From NCBI GenBank assembly GCA_946406095.1, contig CAMJJO010000002.1, positions 1-38,004 on the forward strand: a stretch of DNA of 38,004 nt. The letters run 5' to 3'. Of this stretch, positions 25,696 to 34,661 are shown in pieces (the first letter of the stretch is position 1; each line of letters begins with the position of its first letter). Under the pieces are notes generated by a model, which saw nothing but the letters and a program-made list of their open reading frames with translations, did not search any database and had not been told where the DNA came from. The stretch is from an uncultured Bacteroidales bacterium. GTDB taxonomy: Bacteria; Bacteroidota; Bacteroidia; Bacteroidales; UBA932. Both the position numbers and the translations under genes were made by a program.

Positions 25696-26206
25696 TGCAT
25701 ATATCTCCCACTGCAGTAAGATTAACTATTGCCTTCCCTCCAACCAGCACCCTTCCTTCGGCATCGGTCTTAACTCCGAATTTCATAAAAGGCTGAGGGG
25801 CCTCGAAATCGGGATCGAACCACTTGGTGCGGTCGGGATCATACACCACGTCCGCACCGAAAACGGGCTCCCAGATATGTTCTTTGTCGGAGAGCAGCCC
25901 ACGGGAAAAGAACTTGCCGGTAGCGAGCACATACTCATCAGCCACAAGGGGCTCGTCCATGTTGCGCGTGCGGATCTCCACAACCTTTCCGTCCTCTATC
26001 TTTCCGGAAATGGCCCTGTCTCCCCTCAAAACCACGGCTCCCTGCTTCTGGAGGGTAGCCAAACGGGCATAAGGGCTTTCGTACTTGACGGCAGAGAGCG
26101 ACAGGCCCTCAGACACAATGCAGACCTTCTTGCCTGCTTCCACCAGAGGCTCGGCGGCGGTGCATCCAGCCCATCCGCCTCCTATAATAATTACGTCAAA
26201 TCTCAT
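25688..26206 (-). CDS. glpB: GlpB-like flavoprotein subunit, strongly shortened
   Basis: A 172-residue protein between glpA and glpC, overlapping both (11 and 8 bases). The N-terminus is a classical FAD-binding Rossmann start, VIIIGGGWAG at 5-14. From about residue 48 it follows the C-terminal half of E. coli GlpB: LATLQKQGAVVLRGD, ATGKFFSRGL, EPVFGADV, APQPFMKFGVKTD and finally AVGDICNE. E. coli GlpB is about 420 residues, so roughly 230 internal residues are absent. The usual Gly-rich end (GGFDP...GCGGG) is missing too. The frame is clean and the overlaps are tight, so it looks like a maintained compact form rather than a broken gene. Whether it binds FAD alone or relies on GlpA is unknown. 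Confidence 0.8.
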   Translation of the reverse strand: MRFDVIIIGGGWAGCTAAEPLVEAGKKVCIVSEGLSLSAVKYESPYARLATLQKQGAVVLRGDRAISGKIEDGKVVEIRTRNMDEPLVADEYVLATGKFFSRGLLSDKEHIWEPVFGADVVYDPDRTKWFDPDFEAPQPFMKFGVKTDAEGRVLVGGKAIVNLTAVGDICNE

Positions 26207-27737
26207 CTCTGTTGGTTTTTTGCATATATTCCGCCTCCCTGAGCGTATCTCCCCACAGTACCGGGGTCATCCCCTTCCATCTTTCCTGCATGTACTCCCG
26301 CACAAGCTCTTCGGCAGACACAGAAAGGATATCGGCAAGAACGGCAGCCACTTTGCGTATGCAGAACGAACCCTGGCAGGTACCCATTCCTATGCGGGTG
26401 TGGCGGCGCAGGTCCGAGATATTCCGGACTCCGAACTGCTTCACGGCATACTCTATCTCTGCGCGGGTGACGCTCTCGCACTCGCAGATTATCTCACCTC
26501 CCTTCTCGAAATCCATCTGAGCCACCTCCGTGCCGTGGCGGCCGATTGCCGCCCTCATATTGAAAGGATCCTTGAAGCGGGGCTTGCGACCCTCGGATCC
26601 GGGCAGGGCCCTGACTGCGGTTTCGCAACGTGCGGAAGAGCCCAACTTCTTGCAAATCAAGTCTGTAGCCATCTCGGCCATAAGGCGGGCAGTGGTCAGT
26701 TTACCACCCGTTATGGTGATGAGCCCGGGCACTCCGTCACGGGTTTCATGGTCCAGGAGGACTATCCCGCGGCTGACGTTGCGGCCGTCTCCGGCAGGGT
26801 CCGCCACCACCAGGGGACGCACCCCCGCATAGGCCCGGATGATGCGCGTATGCGCCAGACTTGGCACCAGTTGCTCGCCTTCCCGCATGAGGAGGTCCAC
26901 CTCCTCGGGAGTGGCGTGCATATCGTCGCATGTTTCGACGGGCACTTTGTCGGATGTGGTGCCGAGCACGCTGACCACGTCTCCCGGCACCAGGATATCT
27001 GCATTGGCGGGCTTGCGGCAGCGGTTGATCACCATGTTGGCCACCCGGTGGCCATATATGATGAGGGCGCCCTTGCTGGGCATCATCCCTATCTTGACTC
27101 CGGCGGCCTGCGCCAGGCCGGCTGTCCAGATGCCGGCGGCAAGCACCACTTCGCGGGCACGGATGACATCCCCCTTGGAAGTCTTCACTCCCACTACCCT
27201 GTCGCCCTCCTTCACCAGTTCGGTGACGGCGGTGAACTTGAGGATGTCGGCGCCGTGGCGCTGTGCATCGAGGATATGGGCGTCCACCAGGCGGAAAGGA
27301 TCCACCGACGCATCCGGCACCTTCACGGCCCCGATGATGCGGGGGTTGATGGCAGGCTCCATCCGAAGTGCCTCCGCGGGGTCTATGGCCTCGGCGTCGA
27401 TGCCGGCCTCCCTGCATTTCTTGATAAAGTTCGCCTGATAGTCGAGGCCGTCTTCGGGAAGGGAGATGAAGAGGCCTTCCGTCTGCTCCACGCAATTGGA
27501 AGCGATGCGGCGGAGTATCCTGTTCTCCCGGATGCATTCCTCGGCCCCTTCGCGGTCGGTGACTGCATAACGGGCGCCGCTGTGGAGCAGGCCGTGGTTG
27601 CGGCCGGATGCCCCATCGCAGATGTCTCCGCGCTCTATCAAAAGCGTAGAGAGGCCGCGCAGGGCGCAGTCTCTCACTGTCGCGGCGCCGGTCACTCCGC
27701 CGCCGACAATTATAACATCGTATTCTTTTGCTGACAT
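26196..27737 (-). CDS. glpA: Anaerobic glycerol-3-phosphate dehydrogenase subunit A
   Basis: A 513-residue FAD-dependent catalytic subunit that oxidises sn-glycerol-3-phosphate to dihydroxyacetone phosphate. It starts MSAKEYDVIIVGGGVTG with the GxGxxG-type FAD motif, and RNHGLLHSGARY is the conserved substrate/FAD loop. GVRPLV and ITGGKLTTARLMAE are typical of GlpA/GlpD. The C-terminal domain has four cysteines, C418, C420, C454 and C459 (CECES ... TCQGSFC), a BFD-like [2Fe-2S] site that separates GlpA from aerobic GlpD. It begins 6 bases after rfbB and overlaps glpB by 11 bases. The rfbB promoter is the only clear promoter of the run. Confidence 0.94.
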   Translation of the reverse strand: MSAKEYDVIIVGGGVTGAATVRDCALRGLSTLLIERGDICDGASGRNHGLLHSGARYAVTDREGAEECIRENRILRRIASNCVEQTEGLFISLPEDGLDYQANFIKKCREAGIDAEAIDPAEALRMEPAINPRIIGAVKVPDASVDPFRLVDAHILDAQRHGADILKFTAVTELVKEGDRVVGVKTSKGDVIRAREVVLAAGIWTAGLAQAAGVKIGMMPSKGALIIYGHRVANMVINRCRKPANADILVPGDVVSVLGTTSDKVPVETCDDMHATPEEVDLLMREGEQLVPSLAHTRIIRAYAGVRPLVVADPAGDGRNVSRGIVLLDHETRDGVPGLITITGGKLTTARLMAEMATDLICKKLGSSARCETAVRALPGSEGRKPRFKDPFNMRAAIGRHGTEVAQMDFEKGGEIICECESVTRAEIEYAVKQFGVRNISDLRRHTRIGMGTCQGSFCIRKVAAVLADILSVSAEELVREYMQERWKGMTPVLWGDTLREAEYMQKTNRDEI

Positions 27738-27743
27738 AAGAGA

Positions 27744-28883
27744 TTATCTTCCCTTGTACATATCTTCGTAGTACTTCTGGTAGTCTCCGCTGGTGACGTT
27801 GTCCATCCATTCCTGGTTGTCCAGATACCAGCGCACCGTCTTCTCTATGCCCTCTTCGAACTGAAGGCTCGGCTCCCATCCAAGCTCTTTCTGAAGCTTG
27901 CTGGAGTCGATGGCATAGCGGAGGTCGTGCCCGGCGCGGTCCGTCACGTATGTGATGAGGTCCATATCCGCACCTTCGGGACGGCCCAGCAGACGGTCCA
28001 CGGTGTTGATGAGCACCTTGATGATATCGATGTTCTTCCACTCGTTGAAGCCGCCGATGTTGTAGGTGTCTCCCACCTTGCCCTCGTTGAAGATGAGGTC
28101 GATGGCACGGGCGTGGTCTTCTACGTAGAGCCAGTCGCGAACGTTCTCGCCCTTTCCGTAGACGGGCAGGGGTTTGCGATGGCGGATGTTATTGATAAAC
28201 AAAGGGATAAGCTTCTCGGGGAACTGATAAGGGCCGTAGTTGTTGGAGCAGTTGGTCACTATGGTGGGCATTCCGAAGGTGTCGTGGAATGCACGCACGA
28301 AATGGTCGCTGCTGGCCTTGGCGGCGCTGTACGGGCTGTGCGGCTGATACTTCAGGTCTTCGGTGAAGAACTTCTCTCCGTAGGCAAGATGGTGCTCGCC
28401 GGAAGAAGCCTTCGTGGTGAAGGGGGGCTTTATGCCCTCGGGGTGGGTCATTTCCAAGGCGCCATAGACCTCGTCGGTGGAGATGTGGTAGAACCTCTTT
28501 CCTTCGAACTTCTCCGGCAGGCTCTCCCAGTAGGCCTTTGCGGCCTGCAGCAGGCTCAGAGTGCCCATCACGTTGGTCTGGGCGAAGGTGAAAGGATCCT
28601 TGATGGAACGGTCCACGTGGGACTCTGCGGCAAGATGGATGATGCCGTCCACGTGCTCTTCCTGCATCAGCTTCAGAACGCCCTCGAAGTCGCAGATGTC
28701 CATCTTGACGAACCTGTAGTTGGGTTTGTCCTCGATGTCCTTCAGATTTGCCAGGTTGCCGGCATAGGTGAGCTTGTCCAGATTGATTATCTTGGTGCCG
28801 GGATATTTGTTGACAAAAAGGCGCACTACGTGGCTGCCTATGAATCCTGCACCACCGGTGATGATTATCGTTTTATGTGTCAT
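27744..28883 (-). CDS. rfbB: dTDP-glucose 4,6-dehydratase
   Basis: A 379-residue short-chain dehydrogenase/reductase that converts dTDP-glucose to dTDP-4-keto-6-deoxyglucose, the gateway to dTDP-rhamnose and other deoxysugars. The NAD motif TGGAGFIG is at 9-16. The catalytic STDEVYG has Thr136-Asp137-Glu138, and Tyr185-xxx-Lys189 is in YSAAK. TNCSNNYGPYQFPEKLIP and GKGENVRDWLYVEDH are further RfbB signatures. The longer loop between DEVYG and YSAAK is normal for Bacteroidetes enzymes as I recall them. No rfbA, rfbC or rfbD lies nearby. It is the first gene of the run leading into glpABC. Confidence 0.95.
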   Translation of the reverse strand: MTHKTIIITGGAGFIGSHVVRLFVNKYPGTKIINLDKLTYAGNLANLKDIEDKPNYRFVKMDICDFEGVLKLMQEEHVDGIIHLAAESHVDRSIKDPFTFAQTNVMGTLSLLQAAKAYWESLPEKFEGKRFYHISTDEVYGALEMTHPEGIKPPFTTKASSGEHHLAYGEKFFTEDLKYQPHSPYSAAKASSDHFVRAFHDTFGMPTIVTNCSNNYGPYQFPEKLIPLFINNIRHRKPLPVYGKGENVRDWLYVEDHARAIDLIFNEGKVGDTYNIGGFNEWKNIDIIKVLINTVDRLLGRPEGADMDLITYVTDRAGHDLRYAIDSSKLQKELGWEPSLQFEEGIEKTVRWYLDNQEWMDNVTSGDYQKYYEDMYKGR

Positions 28884-28909
28884 TTCTTATAAGAGAATGC
28901 TTTATCATT

Positions 28910-28940
28910 CAAAAATAAGAAAAAAACGGCAGATTACAAA
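28910..28940 (-). promoter_or_regulatory. Promoter of rfbB-glpABC
   Basis: On the minus strand, TTTG (28940-28937), a 19-base spacer, then TATTTTTG (28917-28910): a full Bacteroidetes promoter. The -33 box lies inside the last codons of the upstream MG2-like gene. The leader to the ATG is about 22 bases. Confidence 0.72.
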
Positions 28941-30457
28941 TCTTTCACCTTAATAATGAGCGGTGCGGAAGTGGCAGGCATGGAGAAATGCACGTTTTCT
29001 CCCTTTCCTATCTCGACGTACGGCTGCCAGACGAGGGTGCGTCCAGCAGGCTCGGAAGGGGCCAGAGCCGAGGAATTGAGGGCAAGTGGATAGGAGCAGC
29101 CGCGGAAGTCCAGGATGCGCACGTGTTCATCGAAGGCGAGGGCGGACATGTCGTTACGGGTGGTCACGAAATTGATTATGCCGCAGAACGCCTTTTTCCC
29201 CATGACATATATGTTCTTGTAGACATAAACGTCCCTGAGGGCAAGTGCGTCATAGGCAAACAGCCTGCGGTGGTCGCTCACCGGCACTCCGTCCAGCATG
29301 ACGAGTGCCTCTTCCTTGTTGCCGTAGAACAGGATGCTCTTCCGTCCCTTGGAGTTCCGGACTCTAGCGTACGGAACCAGCTCGCGGATGATGTCGTCGA
29401 TGGAGTTGAAACGGGTATAGTCGTCCAGATGATACTGGACGCAGTCCTCTCTCGAGAGCAGGAGATTGTCCCTCTTGGGGAGGAAGCGGTGGAGGGTATC
29501 CGTCTTCACCGAAACCCCCAGAGCCCGGTTCCTGGCGAGCAGAGCGCTCCGCATGGATGGAGACAGGCGCATCTTCCTGAATGCCAGGCCTTCCGGAAGC
29601 ACGAAAGGACTCACCGGGGAGAAGTAACACTCCAGATTCTCCCCGGCATAATCGAAGATCTCGCACACCAGATCCCTCTCCCCATAGATGTTGTTGGTGC
29701 GGAAAGAGATGGTTCCGTCCGGGGAAATCACCCCGGTATAGGTGTCGGCGGCAGAACCGGGAGAGGATATCACGGGCACCAGCCATGGCCTGGAAACCAG
29801 TTCGGCCGCATCCTTTCCATACACCGTCGCACGCACGATTTCTCCGTCTTCCTCCTTCTCCCGGGGCACAAGCGGGACCGACTGCGGGCCGCAATCCTCA
29901 GGCCTCAGGCCATCATCTTCCACGACGGAAACGCAGACTACCCTGGCCCTGTCCCCGGCATTGCGGAGGGTGAGTTCCATCCTTTGCCCGAAAACTCCCA
30001 TGCTGAGTTCCATCCCCTCGGGAAGGTCCCTGCAAGGGGCCGGCTCCGGCATGGGGTCTTCGCATATCTCCACGCCCCCGCTCACTCTCGCTCCGGACAT
30101 GGTGTTGAAGACGGCGATATCCTGCACCTCGGCGCGGTCTGACTGGGCCGTGAATGCAAACAGCTTGTAGTTTCCGGTGGGGATTCCGGCCGGGAGTGCA
30201 AGCACGCCCGAGCCCTTCCCCTCTATCAGCGCGATTTTCGCGCTGGCGGCGATTCCATCTTCGGAAACGAGCTCTACGTAAGCGACCGCGGACGGCTTGC
30301 CGGCATCGTCTCCGTTCTCGCAGACGGCGCAGCACCATATGAAATCCCCGGCCACATACACGCTCTTGTCGGTCACGAGACGCAGCGTTTCGGCAGCATT
30401 CAATCCTGTCCGGGCCAGGAGGAGGCAAGTCAATATGAATATCTTTTTCAATCCCAT
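28934..30457 (-). CDS. MG2-like secreted protein with TonB-plug-like C-terminal part
   Basis: A 507-residue exported protein with a signal peptide (residues 1-21, ending GLNAA). The start of the mature part, LVTDKSVYVAGDFIWCCAV at about 27-45, is typical of macroglobulin MG2 domains; GSGVLALPAGIPTGNYKLFA continues it. Near residues 385-440, VMLDGVPVSD ... ALRDVYVYKNIYVMGKKAF ... GIINFVTTR resembles the core of a TonB-receptor plug, yet no beta-barrel follows. This layout recurs in Bacteroidetes envelope proteins of unknown function. It overlaps the DUF4249 gene by 10 bases and is the last gene of the symporter/TonB/DUF4249 run, so it probably belongs to that surface complex. No enzymatic motif is visible. 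Confidence 0.72.
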   Translation of the reverse strand: MGLKKIFILTCLLLARTGLNAAETLRLVTDKSVYVAGDFIWCCAVCENGDDAGKPSAVAYVELVSEDGIAASAKIALIEGKGSGVLALPAGIPTGNYKLFAFTAQSDRAEVQDIAVFNTMSGARVSGGVEICEDPMPEPAPCRDLPEGMELSMGVFGQRMELTLRNAGDRARVVCVSVVEDDGLRPEDCGPQSVPLVPREKEEDGEIVRATVYGKDAAELVSRPWLVPVISSPGSAADTYTGVISPDGTISFRTNNIYGERDLVCEIFDYAGENLECYFSPVSPFVLPEGLAFRKMRLSPSMRSALLARNRALGVSVKTDTLHRFLPKRDNLLLSREDCVQYHLDDYTRFNSIDDIIRELVPYARVRNSKGRKSILFYGNKEEALVMLDGVPVSDHRRLFAYDALALRDVYVYKNIYVMGKKAFCGIINFVTTRNDMSALAFDEHVRILDFRGCSYPLALNSSALAPSEPAGRTLVWQPYVEIGKGENVHFSMPATSAPLIIKVKDL

Positions 30458-31626
30458 CCTTCAGGTTTTTCCAATGTTCCGCCGCTGAGACGGCAATCAT
30501 AGCAGAATGTCGGCACCCACAGCAGATTCGGGTCGGACATATAGGGATAATACCCCTGTTTATATGCCTCCAGATTAAGCTCGTTGAACGATTTTTCCGG
30601 GTACACCCCTCTCAAGGTCGAAATGATGTCGGTAGTGTAGTTGTCCGGGTTGAAGAAACTCCCCCTCCCAAGTGTATTGATATGGAACAGCCTCTTGGCA
30701 ACCTTGCTGACCCCGATATACCCGATCGCATAATCGTTCGGATCGGCCGCGTTGCGGATATTTCCTATCTGTTCGCCCGGGACCGGAGAGAACAGGGAAC
30801 CCATGCTCTCGGACCCTTCGTTGACTGCATTCAGATACCGGTACTGTGCTTCGGGGATGCTTCTGGCAATCAACCGCAGGTAATACTCCCCTGCCGTGAG
30901 CTTCTCGGAAGACGTCTTCATCGTGAGGAACTCATAGTTCTTGAGAGTCGATCCCTGCAGGGATTTCGCGATTTCCACTGCAGTGCGCCGGGAACCTGTC
31001 TCTTTCCAGCACCATTCATATTTCCACCAATCCTGAACCTCACTGATGTCGGAAGCATCTGAATGATCCTTTATGGCACCGGTCTTCAGGTCGAGCTCGA
31101 GGATTGGCGAACCCATGGGCGAACGATAGTGGTAGAGTTCTTCGTATTCCCATCTGTAGCAGCCGCTTTCGTAGTCGGAAGATAGGTTGAGGGCAAGGCT
31201 CAGGATGCCGTCCTGCACGCTTTCCACCAGACGCCCGATCTCCGGAGCCGGGGCCGGAGCCTGCCAGTCCGAGGCGAACGTTACCGGATCCTCTCCCTCG
31301 GCGCGTATCACTTCCGCAACCAGCCTGTAGCGGGTGTCGGATTCCGCAGTGGAGAGGTCTATGTCTCCGGGGCTTGCCTCATTGTAGACGGCCCCGTTCT
31401 CTGCCTCCACCTTGAAGGAGGCCTTGTAAACCCCTATACTGCTGGCCGTATAGTAGTTTGCATCGAAAGGAACTACCTGATTGGCAGTAAAGTGGCTCAC
31501 CGTCCCCAAGGAGATGTCGCCCTCTATCACCACCCTTCCGTATTCATCCGAAATGTCCGGCGTATAGGGATAGATGCACGAGAAAAGGAGCATCAGGACA
31601 GACAATATGACCAAACTTTTCTTCAT
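30448..31626 (-). CDS. DUF4249-family lipoprotein
   Basis: A 392-residue lipoprotein. The signal peptide ends in the lipobox LFSC with Cys17 lipidated. The mature part begins with a transthyretin-like beta region (VVIEGDIS ... TASSIGVYKASFKVEAENG). A long central region ends with the DUF4249 hallmark CYDCRLSGGTLEKPEGW at the extreme C-terminus. DUF4249 proteins are encoded beside TonB receptors in Bacteroidetes and are thought to be their surface partners. Its ATG overlaps the TGA of the receptor gene (ATGA), so they are translationally coupled. The ligand is unknown. Confidence 0.87.
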   Translation of the reverse strand: MKKSLVILSVLMLLFSCIYPYTPDISDEYGRVVIEGDISLGTVSHFTANQVVPFDANYYTASSIGVYKASFKVEAENGAVYNEASPGDIDLSTAESDTRYRLVAEVIRAEGEDPVTFASDWQAPAPAPEIGRLVESVQDGILSLALNLSSDYESGCYRWEYEELYHYRSPMGSPILELDLKTGAIKDHSDASDISEVQDWWKYEWCWKETGSRRTAVEIAKSLQGSTLKNYEFLTMKTSSEKLTAGEYYLRLIARSIPEAQYRYLNAVNEGSESMGSLFSPVPGEQIGNIRNAADPNDYAIGYIGVSKVAKRLFHINTLGRGSFFNPDNYTTDIISTLRGVYPEKSFNELNLEAYKQGYYPYMSDPNLLWVPTFCYDCRLSGGTLEKPEGWD

Positions 31627-34600
31627 CAGAATATGATATTCAGGTTGATATAGGGCACGGGGGTGGCGAAAACGCTCAGTTTATAGGCATTGAGGGAGCT
31701 CCCGTCCTTTGTGTCGTAGAAGACGGAGTATGCGTTCTTACGGCCGGTCACATTGTAGCAGCCTACGGTGAAGGAAGCATGTGCAAGGGCCTTCAGGTAG
31801 TGCCCGGGATCGATGTTGAACGCGACGTCCATGCGGAAGTAATCCGGAATCCTGTACGCATTGCGCAGCGAGTATGCCAGCCTTGCTCCGTTGGCGTAGA
31901 TGTAGTAGCCGACAGGGAAGGTCACAGGGCGGCCGGTGCTGTAGTCGATGTTCAGCGAGAAACTGTACCGTTTGGTGAAGGCATAATTGCCGATAAACTT
32001 GAAATCGTGGGGTTTGTCGCTCGGAGCATTATACCAGCGCCCTCCGTTTATGGCCATCAGTCCGGTGTTCTGCGTATCCCGGAGGAAAGAACGGGACCAG
32101 GTATAGGACACCCACCCGTTGAGTTTGCCGACGCTTTTGCGGGCCATGAGCTCCACCCCGTAAGACCTGCCGGCGACACGCACAAGGTCATCCGCCAGAT
32201 TCTCGTTCATCACGAGGATTGCCGAATATGCATAATCCAGATGGTCCCGCACCTGCTTGTAATAGGTTTCGGCGCTGAGGTCCACCTTTCCCCCGAAGAC
32301 AGTCCAATAAATGCCTGTGGAGGCCTGGTAACCGATGGTGGGGCGTATCTTTGCGTTTGAAAGTTTCCAGGTATTCACGGGGGAGATGGAACTGCTGTTC
32401 GAAATCAGGTGGATATACTGGGCGGTGCTGTTCAGTCCGGCCTTGACCGAAAGCACAGGGGTGAACGAATAACGGCCGGAGAGCCGGAGTTCGGGATATG
32501 CGTAGAAACTCTTCCCCTGAGAGAAGGAAGAAAGCCGCAGTCCGGCATCGATGGAGTAGGAAGGATCCGGATTCCAACTGTCCGAGAAATACAGCGAGGG
32601 CTGGAGCGCAGTCTCCGTGGGGAGGTCTTTGGAAATCACTATCGACTCCTCCCCCAGGGGGCGCCTGTGGCCGCCGTCCAGCTTATAGTACAAGAGTTCT
32701 GCGCCGGCGTTCAGGGTGTGCGAGGCAGACAGCGGATGCTTCAGGTTCAGCCTCGCAAACATCTGGTCTACAGACGTTTTCAGGGTGTAAGCCTCGGCCG
32801 CATTCTGCTCTTCCTCCATCTCGTTGTTATAGTGGTCCAGGCCTATGGAAGTCTTCGCGGTCCAGGAGCCGGACTCCTTTGTCCAGTGCAGAGAAGCGTT
32901 GGCATTCCCGTAACGGAAGGTGGTGTCGGCTCCGAAACTGAATCCGTCCGAAGAGAGATATCCGAATGCCTGGAGAGTGGTGTTTTTATTCGGTTTGCGG
33001 GTAATCACGATGGTGCCGTCGTAGAAGCTGGCGGAGCCTCCGGAGAACTCGCTCGAAGTGGGAATCATCCCAAGCAGCCAGTCGGAGTAGGATGTCCTGA
33101 AGCCAGTGTTGATGGTGGTCTTGTGCCCCAGGGGGCCTTCCAGGTTAAGCCTGCTTGTAAGGAGCCCCAGCCCCAGCGAACCCCGGAACCCCTTGGCACT
33201 TCCCTCCCGCACCCCGACGTCCAGCACGGAACTGACCCTGCCGCCGACGGACGCCGGACCGCCCCCTTTGTGGAGCTCCACCCCGTCCGTCATATCCGGG
33301 CTGAATACGGAATTGATCCCGAAGAAATGCGTAGGATAATATATGGTATTGCCGTTGAAGAGGATGAGGTTCTGGTCTGTGCTGCCACCACGGACATTGA
33401 AACCGGCAGACGCCTCCCCGACAGTCTGAACGCCGGGAAGCGCCAGTACGACCTTGAGCACGTCACCTTCCCCGAAGGCGGTCGGGATCTTGGAAATCAG
33501 CCTGGAATTGATGGACGCCATGCCTATGTCGGAAGTCCTGTGCTGGCGCATGCTCTCCGCGGAGATGCTTGCCGCATCCAGCAGGGTGCTGCGGTCGTGC
33601 AACTGCACGTTCAGCACGCCGTCGCCGCATAGGATTACACTGAGTTTCTGCTCCTCCTTGTCGGGATCGTTGAAAGACAGTACGGTCTCTCCGACAGGGA
33701 TGGTCAGGCAATATCTTCCGTTCTTGTCCGAACGGGTGTATGTGCCAGATCCGTCATCCACTATCAGGACCCCGGCGAGAGGGACGGCTTCATCGTCCGT
33801 AATCACACCCTCTATCTTTGCAGATGTCGCGGCCCCGGCTATACCTATTCTGTAGATCTTGTTCTTGTATCTGGCATCTATGGTCTCCGTCAGGGTAGCG
33901 GCATCCGAGTGCATCTCGAAGTAACCGGCCGGGAGCGATTCTCTCACCTTCGTGCCGCTCCTCCGGACGGAAGGGGCGACCAGTTCCGCACCGGTGCCTT
34001 CCACCGGATGCCAGCTTGGGATGGTCTTCGAGAATGCGCCGTTTTCGGTGGCAGATGCAAGAATCCTTTTGGCCTTACGGGGCCTCAGGCGCACCAAGGT
34101 GCCCTTATCGAGCATCCAGAAACTCGTGACCATCTCGTAGAAAGTAATCAGTTTCTCGTCGTATTCCGGGTCGGTGTAGCCGATGTAGGCCGGGCCGTTA
34201 TGGTTCCCGGGCACCGAACGGTACTTCTTCTGCACCAACTTGAACACCGGAGTGTCGCTGTCGGATACCAACTGCATGAAGCGGGCGGGAGATCTGAAGC
34301 CCGCATACTCCAAGTTCACGAACAACTCGTTTTCGCGGGTAAACCATGCGACCTGGCGGGGATCCGGAGCTATGGCCGCGAAGTTCCTGTCCTTACGGAC
34401 CAGGAGTTTGTCTTCGCAGGCGTCTATCCTCACCTCCACGTCCTCATACAGACAGGCGTTGTAGTACACCGTTCCCTTCCGGAACGACAGCGTATCCCAG
34501 TATGGAGTGCCGTTGAAGCCGGATGTGTACTTGGTGGCGATGCGCCCTCGGAACAGCATGGAAGGGCTTTCACCGGGCTCCACCGCCTGTCCCGCCAGCG

Positions 34601-34661
34601 TAAATGGCAGCAGGAAAGCAAGCAGAAGCAGGGCTATTTCCTTTTTTGATACAGTTCCCAT
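31626..34661 (-). CDS. TonB-dependent receptor with extra N-terminal domain
   Basis: A 1011-residue outer-membrane transporter. Residues 1-25 are a signal peptide. Residues about 30-275 form an extra domain I cannot name, rich in aromatic beta-strands (SGFNGTPYWDTLSF, KGTVYYN, EDKLLVRKD, KYRSVPGN). A carboxypeptidase-regulatory-like domain lies at about 281-370 (KIEGVITDDEAVPLAGVLIV). The plug is at about 375-500, with VLALPGVQTV, FNVRGGSTDQNLILFNG and SVFSPDMTDGVELHKGG, followed by the barrel, which ends in the aromatic INLNIIF. It overlaps the symporter gene by 28 bases and the DUF4249 gene by 4. The start at 34661 gives a good signal sequence; a GTG three codons later would also. The ligand is unknown, and there is no SusD partner. 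Confidence 0.88.
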   Translation of the reverse strand: MGTVSKKEIALLLLAFLLPFTLAGQAVEPGESPSMLFRGRIATKYTSGFNGTPYWDTLSFRKGTVYYNACLYEDVEVRIDACEDKLLVRKDRNFAAIAPDPRQVAWFTRENELFVNLEYAGFRSPARFMQLVSDSDTPVFKLVQKKYRSVPGNHNGPAYIGYTDPEYDEKLITFYEMVTSFWMLDKGTLVRLRPRKAKRILASATENGAFSKTIPSWHPVEGTGAELVAPSVRRSGTKVRESLPAGYFEMHSDAATLTETIDARYKNKIYRIGIAGAATSAKIEGVITDDEAVPLAGVLIVDDGSGTYTRSDKNGRYCLTIPVGETVLSFNDPDKEEQKLSVILCGDGVLNVQLHDRSTLLDAASISAESMRQHRTSDIGMASINSRLISKIPTAFGEGDVLKVVLALPGVQTVGEASAGFNVRGGSTDQNLILFNGNTIYYPTHFFGINSVFSPDMTDGVELHKGGGPASVGGRVSSVLDVGVREGSAKGFRGSLGLGLLTSRLNLEGPLGHKTTINTGFRTSYSDWLLGMIPTSSEFSGGSASFYDGTIVITRKPNKNTTLQAFGYLSSDGFSFGADTTFRYGNANASLHWTKESGSWTAKTSIGLDHYNNEMEEEQNAAEAYTLKTSVDQMFARLNLKHPLSASHTLNAGAELLYYKLDGGHRRPLGEESIVISKDLPTETALQPSLYFSDSWNPDPSYSIDAGLRLSSFSQGKSFYAYPELRLSGRYSFTPVLSVKAGLNSTAQYIHLISNSSSISPVNTWKLSNAKIRPTIGYQASTGIYWTVFGGKVDLSAETYYKQVRDHLDYAYSAILVMNENLADDLVRVAGRSYGVELMARKSVGKLNGWVSYTWSRSFLRDTQNTGLMAINGGRWYNAPSDKPHDFKFIGNYAFTKRYSFSLNIDYSTGRPVTFPVGYYIYANGARLAYSLRNAYRIPDYFRMDVAFNIDPGHYLKALAHASFTVGCYNVTGRKNAYSVFYDTKDGSSLNAYKLSVFATPVPYINLNIIF

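Noticed and set aside
25688..26206. GlpB as a pseudogene
   Set aside because: There is no frameshift or internal stop, and both ends overlap functional neighbours; a compact form fits better.
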